From the NCBI GenBank assembly GCA_014867205.1, contig WGUO01000028.1, positions 1 through 44,776 of the forward strand: a stretch of 44,776 nucleotides of DNA, written 5' to 3'. Of the stretch, positions 26,043-34,648 are shown piece after piece; position 1 is the first letter of the stretch, and each line of letters starts with the position of its first letter. Under the pieces are notes generated by a model, which worked only from the letters and a program-made list of their open reading frames with translations, made no database searches and was not told where the DNA came from. This stretch comes from Muribaculaceae bacterium (lineage in GTDB: Bacteria > Bacteroidota > Bacteroidia > Bacteroidales > Muribaculaceae). A program made the translations under genes and the position numbers.

Positions 26043-27440
26043 ATGGAAGAGTCTCCGGGAATAAAACTTGCTTCCGTCGCGTTGGGTTTCTTGCCTTTCA
26101 AGCCGCTGCACACGCAGAGCGCGCTGATATATGCCATGTCGGAGTTTGTGGCCTCGGGAGGGCCGCGCGATGTGTTTGTTCTCAACGGATATGCGGGCAC
26201 GGGAAAGACATCTCTGGTCGGTGCTATGATCAAGGCTCTCGACCGGGTGCGCCAGCCGGTGGTGGTTCTTGCGCCTACGGGCCGGGCTGCCAAGGTGGCC
26301 TCCCGTTTCTCAGGCCATAAGTCCTCGACAATCCATCGGCGTCTATACCGTCCGAGTCCCTCGGACCCCACGGGCCGCACATGGTTTGTGGCACCCAATG
26401 AGTCAAAGGACACACTCTTTATCGTCGATGAGGCGTCACTTATTACCGATGCGCCCGGGCGTGGAGGAAGCCTGCTTGAGATTCTTGTAAGGTATGTGTA
26501 TGCGGCTCCGGGCTGCCGTCTGCTTCTCGTGGGCGACGAGGCCCAGCTTCCCCCTGTCGGGCAGACCGAGTCCACGGCCATGAATCATGACCGGCTCTGT
26601 GCCCTCGGGCTAAATCCGGTGGGTTTCACGCTTGATATTCCGGTGCGCCAGATGGCAGGGAGCGGCATTATTCATAACGCCACGCGTGTGCGCCTGGCTT
26701 TGTCCAGTGCATCGCTCGCGGAAAATCTCACACTCGACCTGTCGGATTTTCATGATGTGACGGCAGTATCGTCGGCCGACCTGGCCGATGCGCTCTCAGA
26801 TTCGTTTGCCTCGGTGGGAGAGGAGGAGACCCTTATCATCACGCGCTCCAACAGGCGTGCAAATAATTTCAACAATGCGGTGCGCAACATGGTGATGTTC
26901 GCCGAGGAGCCGCTTGAGCGTGGAGACCGGCTCGTAATATCCAAGAATGACTATTTCTGGGGAAGGCGCAACAAGACGGCTGCCCTGATTGCAAACGGTG
27001 ACACCGCCGAGGTGACCTGGGTGGGTAAGACAGAGAAGGCTTACGGGCGTTATTTCACCGAGGTTGAGATGCGGCTTTCCGATGGAGCGGTGGTCACGGC
27101 AAATGTGATGCTCCGCAGCCTTGTCTGCGAGGGACCCTCGATTCCGCGTGCCGAGATGGAGCGTTTCTATGCCAATGTCATGACGGCCTACGAGGGGGAG
27201 TTATCCGAAAAGATCAAAGGCGCGATGGAGGATCCCTATTACAACGCGCTCCAGGTGAAGTATGCCTATTGCGTGACATGCCATAAGGCACAGGGTGGAC
27301 AGTGGCGGCATGTCTACATCGACATGGGGGGGATCGCACCCGACGCGATGGGACCGGACTTCTACCGCTGGCTTTACACGGCGATAACGCGTGCCACCGA
27401 GCGGGTGTTCTTCATCAACCCGACGTTGCCGTTGAGATAA
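26043..27440 (+). CDS. RecD-like ATP-dependent DNA helicase (superfamily 1)
   Basis: The 465-residue protein has Walker A GYAGTGKTS (49-57), motif Ia LAPTGRAAKVAS (77-87), a helicase segment STIHRRLYRP, motif II VDEAS (128-132), motif III LLVGDEAQLPPVG and C-terminal motifs V/VI (CVTCHKAQGGQW, then LYTAITRATERV). This fits the short RecD2/TraA-like helicases common in Bacteroidetes, which act alone and not in RecBCD. They unwind DNA 5'-3' in repair (family knowledge). I start at the ATG at 26043; the longer frame from 25926 runs through the divergent promoter region. It diverges from enolase and converges on the lipoprotein gene. Confidence 0.9.
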   Translation: MEESPGIKLASVALGFLPFKPLHTQSALIYAMSEFVASGGPRDVFVLNGYAGTGKTSLVGAMIKALDRVRQPVVVLAPTGRAAKVASRFSGHKSSTIHRRLYRPSPSDPTGRTWFVAPNESKDTLFIVDEASLITDAPGRGGSLLEILVRYVYAAPGCRLLLVGDEAQLPPVGQTESTAMNHDRLCALGLNPVGFTLDIPVRQMAGSGIIHNATRVRLALSSASLAENLTLDLSDFHDVTAVSSADLADALSDSFASVGEEETLIITRSNRRANNFNNAVRNMVMFAEEPLERGDRLVISKNDYFWGRRNKTAALIANGDTAEVTWVGKTEKAYGRYFTEVEMRLSDGAVVTANVMLRSLVCEGPSIPRAEMERFYANVMTAYEGELSEKIKGAMEDPYYNALQVKYAYCVTCHKAQGGQWRHVYIDMGGIAPDAMGPDFYRWLYTAITRATERVFFINPTLPLR

Positions 27441-27473
27441 TCCGGGAATGGCGTTGCCGTCAGGATAAAAATC

Positions 27474-27504
27474 GCCGGCACCTCACACATGGTGAGGTGC
27501 CGGC
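27474..27504. terminator. Hairpin between convergent helicase and lipoprotein genes
   Basis: Arms 27474-27486 and 27492-27504 are exact 13-bp reverse complements around a 5-nt loop. On the minus strand the stem is followed by a T-rich run (plus-strand A-run 27467-27471). It lies between the two stops, 27440 and 27528, and probably serves both. Confidence 0.85.
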
Positions 27505-27527
27505 AGTTTCTCTCTATCATCCGTGTT

Positions 27528-27953
27528 TTACTGTACGCGGGAGTATGTCTTCTTGTCGAGAATGAGTTTGTCTCCGTTGATCACATAGTTCTCGATGTCG
27601 CGGTCGCCAATCTCATGACGGTCGCTCGAGTCGGTGATCGTGAAGAGGATCTGGGTCTTTGTACGGTTGGTGTTCCAGATGCCTTTTTCCCAACTTGTCT
27701 CTGTGCCTTTATGGTCGACATCCTCTTCTTCCTCAGAGTATGTGCCGTCGGCATAGAATGTGATGCTCTCTTTGTCAGACCATCCGTTGCCCGAGGCTGT
27801 ATATTGCCAGGAGCCGACCAGGGCATTGTCTTTATCTACGAACCCGGTGGGGTCGAAGTTATCATCGTCATCATCGTCGCTGCAGGCTGTGAGGTTCAGG
27901 CAGAACACCATGGCGCAAAGAGCCATGCCTATTAGTCTTAATGTCTTTTTCAT
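27528..27953 (-). CDS. Lipocalin-like lipoprotein, probably surface exposed
   Basis: The 141-residue protein has a signal peptide with lipobox LTAC (Cys24). The Cys is followed by Ser and six Asp, which matches the acidic lipoprotein export signal that sends Bacteroidetes lipoproteins to the cell surface. The mature part has the lipocalin-like (DUF4923/lipocalin_4 type) pattern: LVGSWQYTASG, then ITFYADGTYSEEE, a W-rich strand and a closing NGDKLILDKKTYSRV. Ligand is unknown. It may be co-transcribed with the PAP2 gene upstream (49-bp gap). Confidence 0.85.
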   Translation of the reverse strand: MKKTLRLIGMALCAMVFCLNLTACSDDDDDDNFDPTGFVDKDNALVGSWQYTASGNGWSDKESITFYADGTYSEEEEDVDHKGTETSWEKGIWNTNRTKTQILFTITDSSDRHEIGDRDIENYVINGDKLILDKKTYSRVQ

Positions 27954-28002
27954 GAAATGATGTTTATAGTTTAAATTCTAACATCTCGGCACAGGTGTTT
28001 GT

Positions 28003-28746
28003 TCAGTTAAATATAGCCGAGTAGAGCAGTATGAGCAGCGTGGTAAGGATGGCTGTGGCTACAGGCAGATATGTCGGTCGCCAGGTTATGTCGTGCCCGA
28101 ATATGCGAGAGCGTATGCTTGGAGCGCCCCGGCGGTAGGTGGCGACTATCTGACGAGCCTCATGCTTGTAGGGAACGACCTTGACAAACAGCAGCAGCAC
28201 AAAGCCTGCGCATGCGTAGCAGACCGCGCCGCAGACGGCTCCGACCGAGAGCCCGGCCAGTATATCGCCGGGATAGTGCATCCCGAGATAAAGTCGGGAA
28301 TAGCACACGGCAATTGCCCATAGTATGACACATATAGTGTACTCTTTCCGGCGAAACAGAAGCGAGGTCAGTGTGGCCACGGCGAATGTGTTTGCGGCGT
28401 GGCTTGAGGGGAATCCGTATCGGCCGCCACGGTGGCCCTGCACTATGTGTACATACTGCGAGATCGGGTTGTCAAGGTTGGAGGGGCGCAGGCGCTCGAA
28501 AAGCGGGCGCAGAAGTGAGGCCGATATCTGGTCGGCGGCTGCCACCGCGACTGCTGTCATCAGGCCCATCAGTATCATTGTGCGCCATCCGAAACTCAGG
28601 TATATGGCGTAGAGCATCATGGCGTAGAGTGGTATCCAGGCTGTACGGCTGCTGACTACGTACATGAACGAGTCCCAGAACTGGTTATGTCGGGAATTGA
28701 CCCACATGAAGATGTCGGTGTCGAGTGATATTGCGAATTCTTGCAT
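28003..28746 (-). CDS. PAP2-family membrane phosphatase
   Basis: The 247-residue protein has about five or six membrane helices and the three PAP2 motifs: R80-x6-R87-P88 (usual K/R-x6-R-P), P113-S-S-H116 and S150-R-x5-H157-x3-D161. The catalytic His pair and Asp are present, so it should be an active lipid phosphatase, for example on undecaprenyl pyrophosphate, phosphatidic acid or lipid A phosphate. The sequence does not choose between them. The active site should face the periplasm. Confidence 0.9.
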   Translation of the reverse strand: MQEFAISLDTDIFMWVNSRHNQFWDSFMYVVSSRTAWIPLYAMMLYAIYLSFGWRTMILMGLMTAVAVAAADQISASLLRPLFERLRPSNLDNPISQYVHIVQGHRGGRYGFPSSHAANTFAVATLTSLLFRRKEYTICVILWAIAVCYSRLYLGMHYPGDILAGLSVGAVCGAVCYACAGFVLLLFVKVVPYKHEARQIVATYRRGAPSIRSRIFGHDITWRPTYLPVATAILTTLLILLYSAIFN

Positions 28747-28772
28747 TGGGGATTATAGACTTTAAGATATTA

Positions 28773-28801
28773 CGAAGATAGATTCTAAAATATTACAAAA
28801 A
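28773..28801 (-). promoter_or_regulatory. Probable promoter of the PAP2 gene
   Basis: The minus strand has TATCTTCG at 28773-28780, one mismatch from TAnnTTTG, and TTTTTG at 28796-28801 with a 15-nt spacer. It would give a leader of ~20 nt. Confidence 0.4.
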
Positions 28802-28847
28802 CATAACGTTTATTTTCGCTGATATTTACAGACAGGCCTATATGAAG

Positions 28848-28877
28848 CAGGGCTGTCCGGGAATTCGGACAGCCCTG
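28848..28877 (-). terminator. Hairpin downstream of tsf
   Basis: Arms 28848-28859 and 28866-28877 are exact 12-bp reverse complements around a 6-nt loop, 20 bp beyond the tsf stop. The T-tract is poor, but position and GC-rich stem fit the end of the rplM-rpsI-rpsB-tsf run. Confidence 0.75.
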
Positions 28878-28897
28878 TTGTGACATGTGCATGTGAA

Positions 28898-29890
28898 TTA
28901 GTCCTCGTTGAGGTTTACACGCTTGAAGTCTACGACTACGAGACCCTTTGTGGTGTTGTCGAGGAACTGTCCCACAGTGATCTTCGCGTCCTGGACATAA
29001 GCCTGCTCGAGCAGACAGCTCTCCTTGAAGAACTTGTTCAGACGGCCGTTGGCGATATTCTGGATCATAGCCTCGGGGAGGTTTGCAGCCTTGGCCTCGC
29101 CGGCCTCCTTCATGATCTGGCGCCCCTTTGCAGCCTCCTCCTCAGTGATCCAGCCCTTGGTCACATTGCTCTCGATGTGGTCCTCGGAGTCAAAGTGGTT
29201 GGGGTTGAGACCTGCCTTGCGGAGAGCTGCCTCCTGGGCCTTGACGATCTGCTCCTGCTTTGTCTTCTCGATAGCGACGCTGACCTCCTGGTCGATAGTC
29301 TCCTGGGGAACGTCGTTGCGCGATACTGCGACAGGGTTCATAGATGCGATCTGCATGCATACCTCGCGACCCACCTGGGGGTCAACGCCCTCGAGGTTAA
29401 AGCCCACGATAGCGGCGAGCTTGTCGTTGAAGTGGTTGTATGAAGCCACTGTGGCGGCCTCGAGCCACTCGTAGTCGCCAAGTTCCATCTTCTCGCCGGT
29501 CTTGCCGATCTCGTCAGTGATGTGCTCGGCAACGGTGCGGCCGTCGAACGATGCGTTCTTGAGCTCGTCGAGGCTCTTTGCCTTGTTCTCGAGAGCGACC
29601 TCGAGCACCTTCTTGGCCAGAGCGCGGAATGACTCGTTCTTTGCTACGAAGTCAGTCTCGCACTTCAGTGTGGCGATGGCGGCGAAGTTGCCGTTGGTGC
29701 CTGAGAATACGCAGCCCTCGGCGGCGTTGCGGTCCTCGCGCTTGGCGGCTACGGCCTGACCCTTCTTGCGGATGATCTCGATGGCGGCGTTGATGTCGCC
29801 GTCGGTCTCGGCCAGCGCGTTCTTGCAGTCCATCATGCCTGCGCCGGTCATGTGGCGCAGTTTCTTGATATCTTCAATGCTTACAGCCAT
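28898..29890 (-). CDS. tsf: Translation elongation factor Ts
   Basis: This 330-residue protein catalyses GDP/GTP exchange on EF-Tu. The N-terminal UBA-like domain carries the signature IKKLRHMTGAGMMDCKNAL. The next signature E-T-D-F-V-A-K-N-E-S-F follows, then the dimer/coiled-coil domains. I start at the ATG giving MAVSIEDIKKLR; the longer open frame upstream overlaps rpsB and is not family-like. It lies 28 bp behind rpsB, the usual rpsB-tsf pair. Confidence 0.97.
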   Translation of the reverse strand: MAVSIEDIKKLRHMTGAGMMDCKNALAETDGDINAAIEIIRKKGQAVAAKREDRNAAEGCVFSGTNGNFAAIATLKCETDFVAKNESFRALAKKVLEVALENKAKSLDELKNASFDGRTVAEHITDEIGKTGEKMELGDYEWLEAATVASYNHFNDKLAAIVGFNLEGVDPQVGREVCMQIASMNPVAVSRNDVPQETIDQEVSVAIEKTKQEQIVKAQEAALRKAGLNPNHFDSEDHIESNVTKGWITEEEAAKGRQIMKEAGEAKAANLPEAMIQNIANGRLNKFFKESCLLEQAYVQDAKITVGQFLDNTTKGLVVVDFKRVNLNED

Positions 29891-29918
29891 TGTACTTTGC
29901 TTTGAATTTAAAATGTTA

Positions 29919-30746
29919 TTACTCTGCTGCGGGAGCCTCAGCTGCGGGAGCCTCGGCGGCCTCAGCCTTGGGAGCCTCGCTGCGGCGCACGCGACGGCGC
30001 TTTGCGGGAGCCTCGCCCTCGGCTGCCTCCTTCTCCTCGGGAGCGTCGATTTTCTCGACCTTGCGCTCCTCGAGACCCTCGGCCATTGCACCGCAGACAG
30101 CGTCGAGGATAATGTCGATGCTCTTCGATGCGTCGTCGTTGGCGGGGATGATGTAGTCGATGTCAGCGGGGTTGGAGTTTGTGTCGACGATTGCGAACAC
30201 GGGGATGCCGAGGCGCTTTGCCTCTGCAACGGCGATGTGCTCTTTCATCACGTCAACCACGAAGAGGGCTGACGGGAGACGACCCAGGTCGGCGATTGAA
30301 CCGAGGTTCTTCTCGAGTTTCGCGCGCTGACGTGTGATCTGGAGTTTCTCGCGCTTCGACAGGTTGTCGAATGTGCCGTCCTTGGCCATCTTGTCGATGG
30401 TGGTCATCTTCTTCACAGCCTTGCGGATGGTGGGGAAGTTGGTGAGCATGCCGCCCGGCCAGCGCTCTGTCACGTAGGGCATGTTGATTGCGCCTGCCTT
30501 GCTTTCGATTGCCTCCTTGGCCTGTTTCTTGGTCGCTACGAAGAGTACCTTCTTGCCGCTCTTGGCAATCTGTTTGAGGGCGTTAGATGCCTCCTCGATC
30601 TTAGCTGCCGTCTTATATAAGTCAATGATGTGGATACCGTTGCGCTCCATGAAGATGTAGGGAGCCATTGCGGGATTCCATTTGCGCTTGAGGTGGCCGA
30701 AGTGGCAGCCTGCCTCAAGAAGCTGGTCAAATGTCGGTGTTGCCAT
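29919..30746 (-). CDS. rpsB: 30S ribosomal protein S2 with acidic/Ala-rich tail
   Basis: The 275-residue protein has the S2 core: FDQLLEAGCHFGHLKRKWNP start, FVATKKQA strand, YVTERWPGGMLTNF and a C-terminal IPVFAIVDTNSNP segment. After about residue 225 comes a low-complexity extension rich in Ala, Glu and Pro with a short Arg-rich patch (KRRRVRR). Such tails are common in Bacteroidetes S2. It is upstream of tsf and 121 bp after rpsI. Confidence 0.96.
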   Translation of the reverse strand: MATPTFDQLLEAGCHFGHLKRKWNPAMAPYIFMERNGIHIIDLYKTAAKIEEASNALKQIAKSGKKVLFVATKKQAKEAIESKAGAINMPYVTERWPGGMLTNFPTIRKAVKKMTTIDKMAKDGTFDNLSKREKLQITRQRAKLEKNLGSIADLGRLPSALFVVDVMKEHIAVAEAKRLGIPVFAIVDTNSNPADIDYIIPANDDASKSIDIILDAVCGAMAEGLEERKVEKIDAPEEKEAAEGEAPAKRRRVRRSEAPKAEAAEAPAAEAPAAE

Positions 30747-30835
30747 TTTTTGTCTTTGCTTTGTTTACGTTCTTTGGTAAATTCAATTCCGGGGTAGGGA
30801 ACGTGTCCATCCGCGGGATTTAGATACTAAACACA

Positions 30836-30850
30836 ATGCGCACAGCGCAT
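30836..30850 (-). other. Short hairpin between rpsI and rpsB
   Basis: A perfect 6-bp stem (ATGCGC/GCGCAT) with a 3-nt loop lies 18 bp after the rpsI stop in the 121-bp rpsI-rpsB gap. It could be a weak attenuator, a processing site or part of an S2 leader. There is no T-tract. Confidence 0.35.
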
Positions 30851-30867
30851 AAAATTTCTGATAGACA

Positions 30868-31254
30868 TTAACGCTTCGAGAACTGGAAACGCTTGCGTGC
30901 CTTGGGACGTCCCGGTTTCTTACGCTCTACCTCGCGTGCGTCGCGGGTCATGAAGCCCTCCTTGCGGAGTGTGGACTTGTCCTCGGGGTTGATCTTGACC
31001 AGGGCGCGGGCGATCGCGAGGCGAAGTGCCTCTGCCTGTCCCTTGTAGCCGCCGCCGTCGAGGTGTGCCACGATGTCGTATTTCTCGGCAGACTCAAGTG
31101 TGGTGAGGGGCTGCTTTACGACATACTGAAGAATCGAAGAGGGGAAGTAGACGTCCAGAGGACGCTTGTCGATTGTGATGTTACCGCTGCCCTCGGTGAG
31201 ATATACGCGGGCTACTGCTGCCTTGCGGCGACCAATTGCATTTACTTTTTCCAT
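30868..31254 (-). CDS. rpsI: 30S ribosomal protein S9
   Basis: The 128-residue protein has the S9 start NAIGRRKAAVARVYL, a central GGGYKGQAEALRLAIARAL and the basic C-terminal tail KKPGRPKARKRFQFSKR whose end reaches the ribosomal P site. It lies 8 bp behind rplM, the conserved L13-S9 pair. Confidence 0.97.
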   Translation of the reverse strand: MEKVNAIGRRKAAVARVYLTEGSGNITIDKRPLDVYFPSSILQYVVKQPLTTLESAEKYDIVAHLDGGGYKGQAEALRLAIARALVKINPEDKSTLRKEGFMTRDAREVERKKPGRPKARKRFQFSKR

Positions 31255-31262
31255 CTTCTTTC

Positions 31263-31739
31263 TTATTTCATTTTATTGATGTCTAATACGATCGGGTTCT
31301 TGTCGGCGAACGGGTGCTCCGGGCCGTTGAACACGTGGAGGTTGGTCAGCTGCTTTGCCCCGAGCTTGGTCTTGGGGAGCATGCCCTTTACCACCTTGAT
31401 GAACAGCGGGTGCTTGCCCTTCATCGTCACCTTGTACGATTTGTTCATCAGGTCCTGGGGCGTGAAGGTGCGCTGTCCGCCGGGATAGCCGGTGTAGCGG
31501 AGATATTCACGCTTTTCCATCTTGCCGCCGTTCAGAAGAACCTTGTCGGCGTTGATGATGATCACGTTGTCGCCGCAGTCGAGGTTCGGAGTGTAGTCTG
31601 CCTTGTTCTTGCCGCGAAGGATTTTTGCCACCTTGCTGCAGAGACGGCCGAGAACCTGATCGGTCGCATCGATTACCACCCACTTCTTTTCGATTGTCTG
31701 GGGGGTGGCTGAGATTGTCTTGTAACTTAAAGTATCCAC
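31263..31739 (-). CDS. rplM: 50S ribosomal protein L13 (GTG start)
   Basis: The 158-residue protein matches L13: a MDTLSYKTISA start, KKWVVIDATDQVLGRLCSKVA, GDNVIIINADKV and PLFIKVVKGMLPKTKLG. The start codon is GTG at 31739; the Bacteroidetes L13 N-terminus confirms this choice because no ATG lies in frame nearby. It is first of the rplM-rpsI-rpsB-tsf run, behind a clear TAnnTTTG promoter and a ~100-nt leader. Confidence 0.96.
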   Translation of the reverse strand: MDTLSYKTISATPQTIEKKWVVIDATDQVLGRLCSKVAKILRGKNKADYTPNLDCGDNVIIINADKVLLNGGKMEKREYLRYTGYPGGQRTFTPQDLMNKSYKVTMKGKHPLFIKVVKGMLPKTKLGAKQLTNLHVFNGPEHPFADKNPIVLDINKMK

Positions 31740-31849
31740 TTTATTGATTTGATTTTAAAATAGTTAAATGTCGCTCTTTCAGACTGCCGGTCGGCCAGAA
31801 CAGGCATGTCATCCCCAAGCGGACTATAAAACTGGATATAATCGGCTCG

Positions 31850-31882
31850 CAAAATTAATAAATATTTTCGACCCGGCCAAAA
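31850..31882 (-). promoter_or_regulatory. Promoter of the rplM operon
   Basis: The minus strand has TAATTTTG at 31850-31857 (exact TAnnTTTG) and TTTTG at 31878-31882, spaced by 20 nt. Transcription should begin near 31843, leaving ~100 nt of leader that could carry L13 autoregulation (inference). Confidence 0.75.
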
Positions 31883-31932
31883 TTTCCGCGCGCTTTCCCA
31901 TTAAATTTAGTTAATTAGCCTCGGCCGGTACA

Positions 31933-32020
31933 GTCGTATAAGTCATATAAGTCATATAAGTCATATAATTCTTATAGTTCTTATAGTTCTTATAGTTCTT
32001 ATAGTTCTTATAGTTCTTAT
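31933..32020. repeat. Two adjoining 9-bp tandem repeats
   Basis: Four copies of GTCRTATAA (31933-31968; the first has CG for CA) run directly into 5.8 copies of TTCTTATAG (31969-32020). The period is 9 bp throughout without slippage. It lies 13 bp beyond the cca stop and ~50 bp upstream of the rplM -33 box. Confidence 0.9.
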
Positions 32021-32033
32021 CCCACCTGTCTGA

Positions 32034-33452
32034 TTAGTCCTGCTTATAGCTGGCGAGTATCGCCGGTGCGGTCTCGAGCACATATTGCCAGGCGGCGTCA
32101 TGGTCGTAGGGGATACGTCCGTCGAGCACAGCCTCCTTGACTGCCTCCTTGATGGCTGCGATCTCGCGTCCCGGGGCTATCTTGAAGTGCTCGATAATCT
32201 CGTTGCCGTTGACGGGATTCTTCCAGTTGCGCAGAGCGTCGGCATCGTTGATCTGCGACATGCGCTCGCGCAGCCGTGCGAAACCCTCGAGCTGCCGCCG
32301 TACTTTCGCCGGATTCTTGGAGGTGATGTCGGCCTCAGCCAGCAGCATCAGGTCGTCGAGGTCCTCGCCTGCGTCGGTTATCAGTCTCCTGACACCGGAG
32401 TCTGACACTCCCTCCTCGCCGACACTCTGCGGCCGCATGTGGAGTCCCACGATCTTCGCGACATACTTCATCTTTTCGTTCATGGGAAGCTTCATCTTGC
32501 GGAATATACGCGGTATCATCTTCTCTCCGATGAAGTTGTGGTTGTGGAATGTCCATCCGAGTTTCTCGTCGTAGCGTTTGGTCTGTGGCTTCCCGATATC
32601 GTGGAGCAGCGCGGCCCAGCGCAGCCACTCGCTGTCGCTCATGGCGGCTACGTTGTCGACCACCTGAAGTGTGTGGTTGAAATTATCCTTATGTCCTTTT
32701 CCCTCCATAATCTCGACCCCCTTGAGCTCGCAGAGGGCAGGGAATATGATCTCGAGTAGCCCCGAACGGTCGAGAAGCCTCAGTCCGACTGAAGGTCGCG
32801 GCGAGCGCATTATCTTGCTCAACTCGTCGTTGATGCGTTCCTTGGTTATGATGCGGATGCGCTCTCGGTTGCGGCGTATGGCCTCGAATGTCTCGGGCAT
32901 GATTGTGAAGTCGAGTTGGCTTGCGAACCGTATGGCGCGCATCATGCGCAGCGGGTCGTCGCTGAATGTTATGTCCGGGTCAAGGGGAGTGCGTATCAGC
33001 CTGTTGTGCAGGTCGGCGATGCCGCCAAACGGGTCAACCAACTCGCCGAACCGCTCACCGTTGAGGCATATGGCCATGGCGTTGATGGTGAAGTCCCGAC
33101 GGTTCTGGTCGTCCTCGAGTGTGCCGTCCTCGACAATCGGGTTGCGGCTCTCGCGGCTGTAGGACTCGCGGCGTGCGCCGACGAATTCCAGCTCGAGGTC
33201 TCCCGACTTGATCTGTGCTGTGCCGTAGTTGGCGTAGACGCTCAGGCTTTTGCTCCGGCCCAGACCCTCGGCGACTTTCTCGGCCAGCTCTATGCCGCTG
33301 CCTACGGTCACGAAGTCTATATCGCTGGAGTGACGGTTTAAAAATATGTCGCGCACGAAACCGCCCACGACATAAACTTCCCGACCCATTATGTCGGCTA
33401 TTTCTCCTATCCGGCGGAACACCGGGTATTTCAAATCTTCTTTCAGGTTCAC
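32034..33452 (-). CDS. cca: CCA tRNA nucleotidyltransferase / poly(A) polymerase family with HD domain
   Basis: The 472-residue protein has the class II nucleotidyltransferase head: VYVVGGFVRDIFL and SDIDFV carry the catalytic Asp pair, followed by a DFTINAMAI block and RMMRAIRFASQLDF. An HD domain (LLHDIGKP) comes next, then a C-terminal helical domain. It adds or repairs the 3' CCA end of tRNA; the HD part may give 2',3'-phosphatase/phosphodiesterase activity. The start is GTG at 33452, overlapping the M24 gene's TGA as GTGA, so the two are translationally coupled. Confidence 0.93.
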   Translation of the reverse strand: MNLKEDLKYPVFRRIGEIADIMGREVYVVGGFVRDIFLNRHSSDIDFVTVGSGIELAEKVAEGLGRSKSLSVYANYGTAQIKSGDLELEFVGARRESYSRESRNPIVEDGTLEDDQNRRDFTINAMAICLNGERFGELVDPFGGIADLHNRLIRTPLDPDITFSDDPLRMMRAIRFASQLDFTIMPETFEAIRRNRERIRIITKERINDELSKIMRSPRPSVGLRLLDRSGLLEIIFPALCELKGVEIMEGKGHKDNFNHTLQVVDNVAAMSDSEWLRWAALLHDIGKPQTKRYDEKLGWTFHNHNFIGEKMIPRIFRKMKLPMNEKMKYVAKIVGLHMRPQSVGEEGVSDSGVRRLITDAGEDLDDLMLLAEADITSKNPAKVRRQLEGFARLRERMSQINDADALRNWKNPVNGNEIIEHFKIAPGREIAAIKEAVKEAVLDGRIPYDHDAAWQYVLETAPAILASYKQD

Positions 33453-34633
33453 AGTTCTGTAAGGTTTTCCGTGAAGGGTGTCAGGTTCTCGAGACCGTCA
33501 GGACGCACCACATAGGTGTTCTCGACTCCGAGGGCACCCGTGCCGGGTATTACAAATTTAGGCTCGAGGGCTATGGTCATGTTCTCTTCGAGCGGAGAGT
33601 GGTTGCGTTCCATCACCACTGGGGCCTCGTTGAGCTCGATGCCGACACCGTGGCCGATGAACGCCACTTTGTGCCGGTGGCCCATGAAGTATTGCGACAT
33701 GCCAGCCTCCTCGGCTATGCGTGCTGCGCGGCGGTACATCTCGCCGATCTCGACACCCGGGCGGCCAAATGCCTCCAGGTCGCGAAGTATTCGTCGTGAG
33801 CACTCGTGGGCCTTTTGGACCAGGTCGGATGCCGGGCCGAGGGTCCAGCAGCGTGTCATGTCGGTCTGATAGCCGTTGAAGCCGCCGTTCATGTCGACCA
33901 TCACCGACATGCCGGGCTTCATGATGAGTCCGCATGCACCAACCGGCAGCGACGGGTCTATGCCGGCTCCGCCCATCGAGAAGTCGTAGGGTGATGGAAC
34001 ATCGGCGTTGGTACCTGCCAGCAGGCTCCCCATGTTTATCTCCATGCGCGATCCTGCCACACGCAGATAGCCGAGGCAGCCCTCCTTGCGGAGCACGTGC
34101 TCAATCTCGATCTGGAACTCAAGGTCGGTCATGTCCTCCTTGTAGCAGGAGTCAATGCGTGAATAGACGGCGCATTGCTTCATGCCGTCCTCCCGCATCT
34201 TGCCGATCTCATAGGGGGTCTTGGTGAGGCGGGCAAGACGCATGGCTTTCGTGCCGTCGCAGGCCTCGGCCTCAGGGAATACCTTTTTGAGGCGTTCCAC
34301 CTCCGAGTAGTAGAGGTCGTCGAACTCAAGGCCGAGACGCCGCGGCATCCCGTTGCCTCGCTCGGCGAGTATCGTCGGAATCTGCTCGGGCTTGCGTATG
34401 CCGACTTCCATCCCGGTTGTGGGAGTGGCCGGCGGCATCATGAAGAATACCGGAGCGTCGGCTATCGGGATGTATATATAGCCGCGGCATACACCTCCGG
34501 TCATATAGTATATGTTTACTGTCGAGCCGATAAGCAAAGCGTCGAGATGCTGTTTTTCCATGGCGAGTCTGACCTTGGAGAGTCGGAGCTCGAACTCGTC
34601 ATGCAACTCGGGGGTGAGCAACGGAAAATTCAT
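33449..34633 (-). CDS. M24-family aminopeptidase (Xaa-Pro type)
   Basis: The 394-residue protein has the creatinase-like N-terminal domain (about 15-135) and the pita-bread C-terminal domain. All five metal ligands are present: D247, D258, H328 (GHGVG), E357 (ALEPKF) and E371 (GVENTY). It should be an active two-metal peptidase that removes N-terminal residues before Pro, though M24B enzymes vary in specificity. No signal peptide is seen, so it is cytosolic. It lies 15 bp after gldH and overlaps cca by 4 bp. Confidence 0.92.
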   Translation of the reverse strand: MNFPLLTPELHDEFELRLSKVRLAMEKQHLDALLIGSTVNIYYMTGGVCRGYIYIPIADAPVFFMMPPATPTTGMEVGIRKPEQIPTILAERGNGMPRRLGLEFDDLYYSEVERLKKVFPEAEACDGTKAMRLARLTKTPYEIGKMREDGMKQCAVYSRIDSCYKEDMTDLEFQIEIEHVLRKEGCLGYLRVAGSRMEINMGSLLAGTNADVPSPYDFSMGGAGIDPSLPVGACGLIMKPGMSVMVDMNGGFNGYQTDMTRCWTLGPASDLVQKAHECSRRILRDLEAFGRPGVEIGEMYRRAARIAEEAGMSQYFMGHRHKVAFIGHGVGIELNEAPVVMERNHSPLEENMTIALEPKFVIPGTGALGVENTYVVRPDGLENLTPFTENLTEL

Positions 34634-34648
34634 AGCGGGTGTATTTAG

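Noticed and set aside
27985..28021. CTCGGC/GCCGAG inverted repeat across the PAP2 stop codon
   Set aside because: Six-bp arms with a 25-nt loop and no T-tract; too weak to call a terminator.
28880..30272. Long rightward open frames opposite tsf and rpsB
   Set aside because: They are shadows on the antisense strand of two certain genes; their products are low-complexity Leu/Ala/Ser-rich without family features.
31933..32020. CRISPR array or IS end
   Set aside because: The repeat unit is 9 bp with no spacers, and no cas or transposase gene is near. It is a simple tandem repeat.
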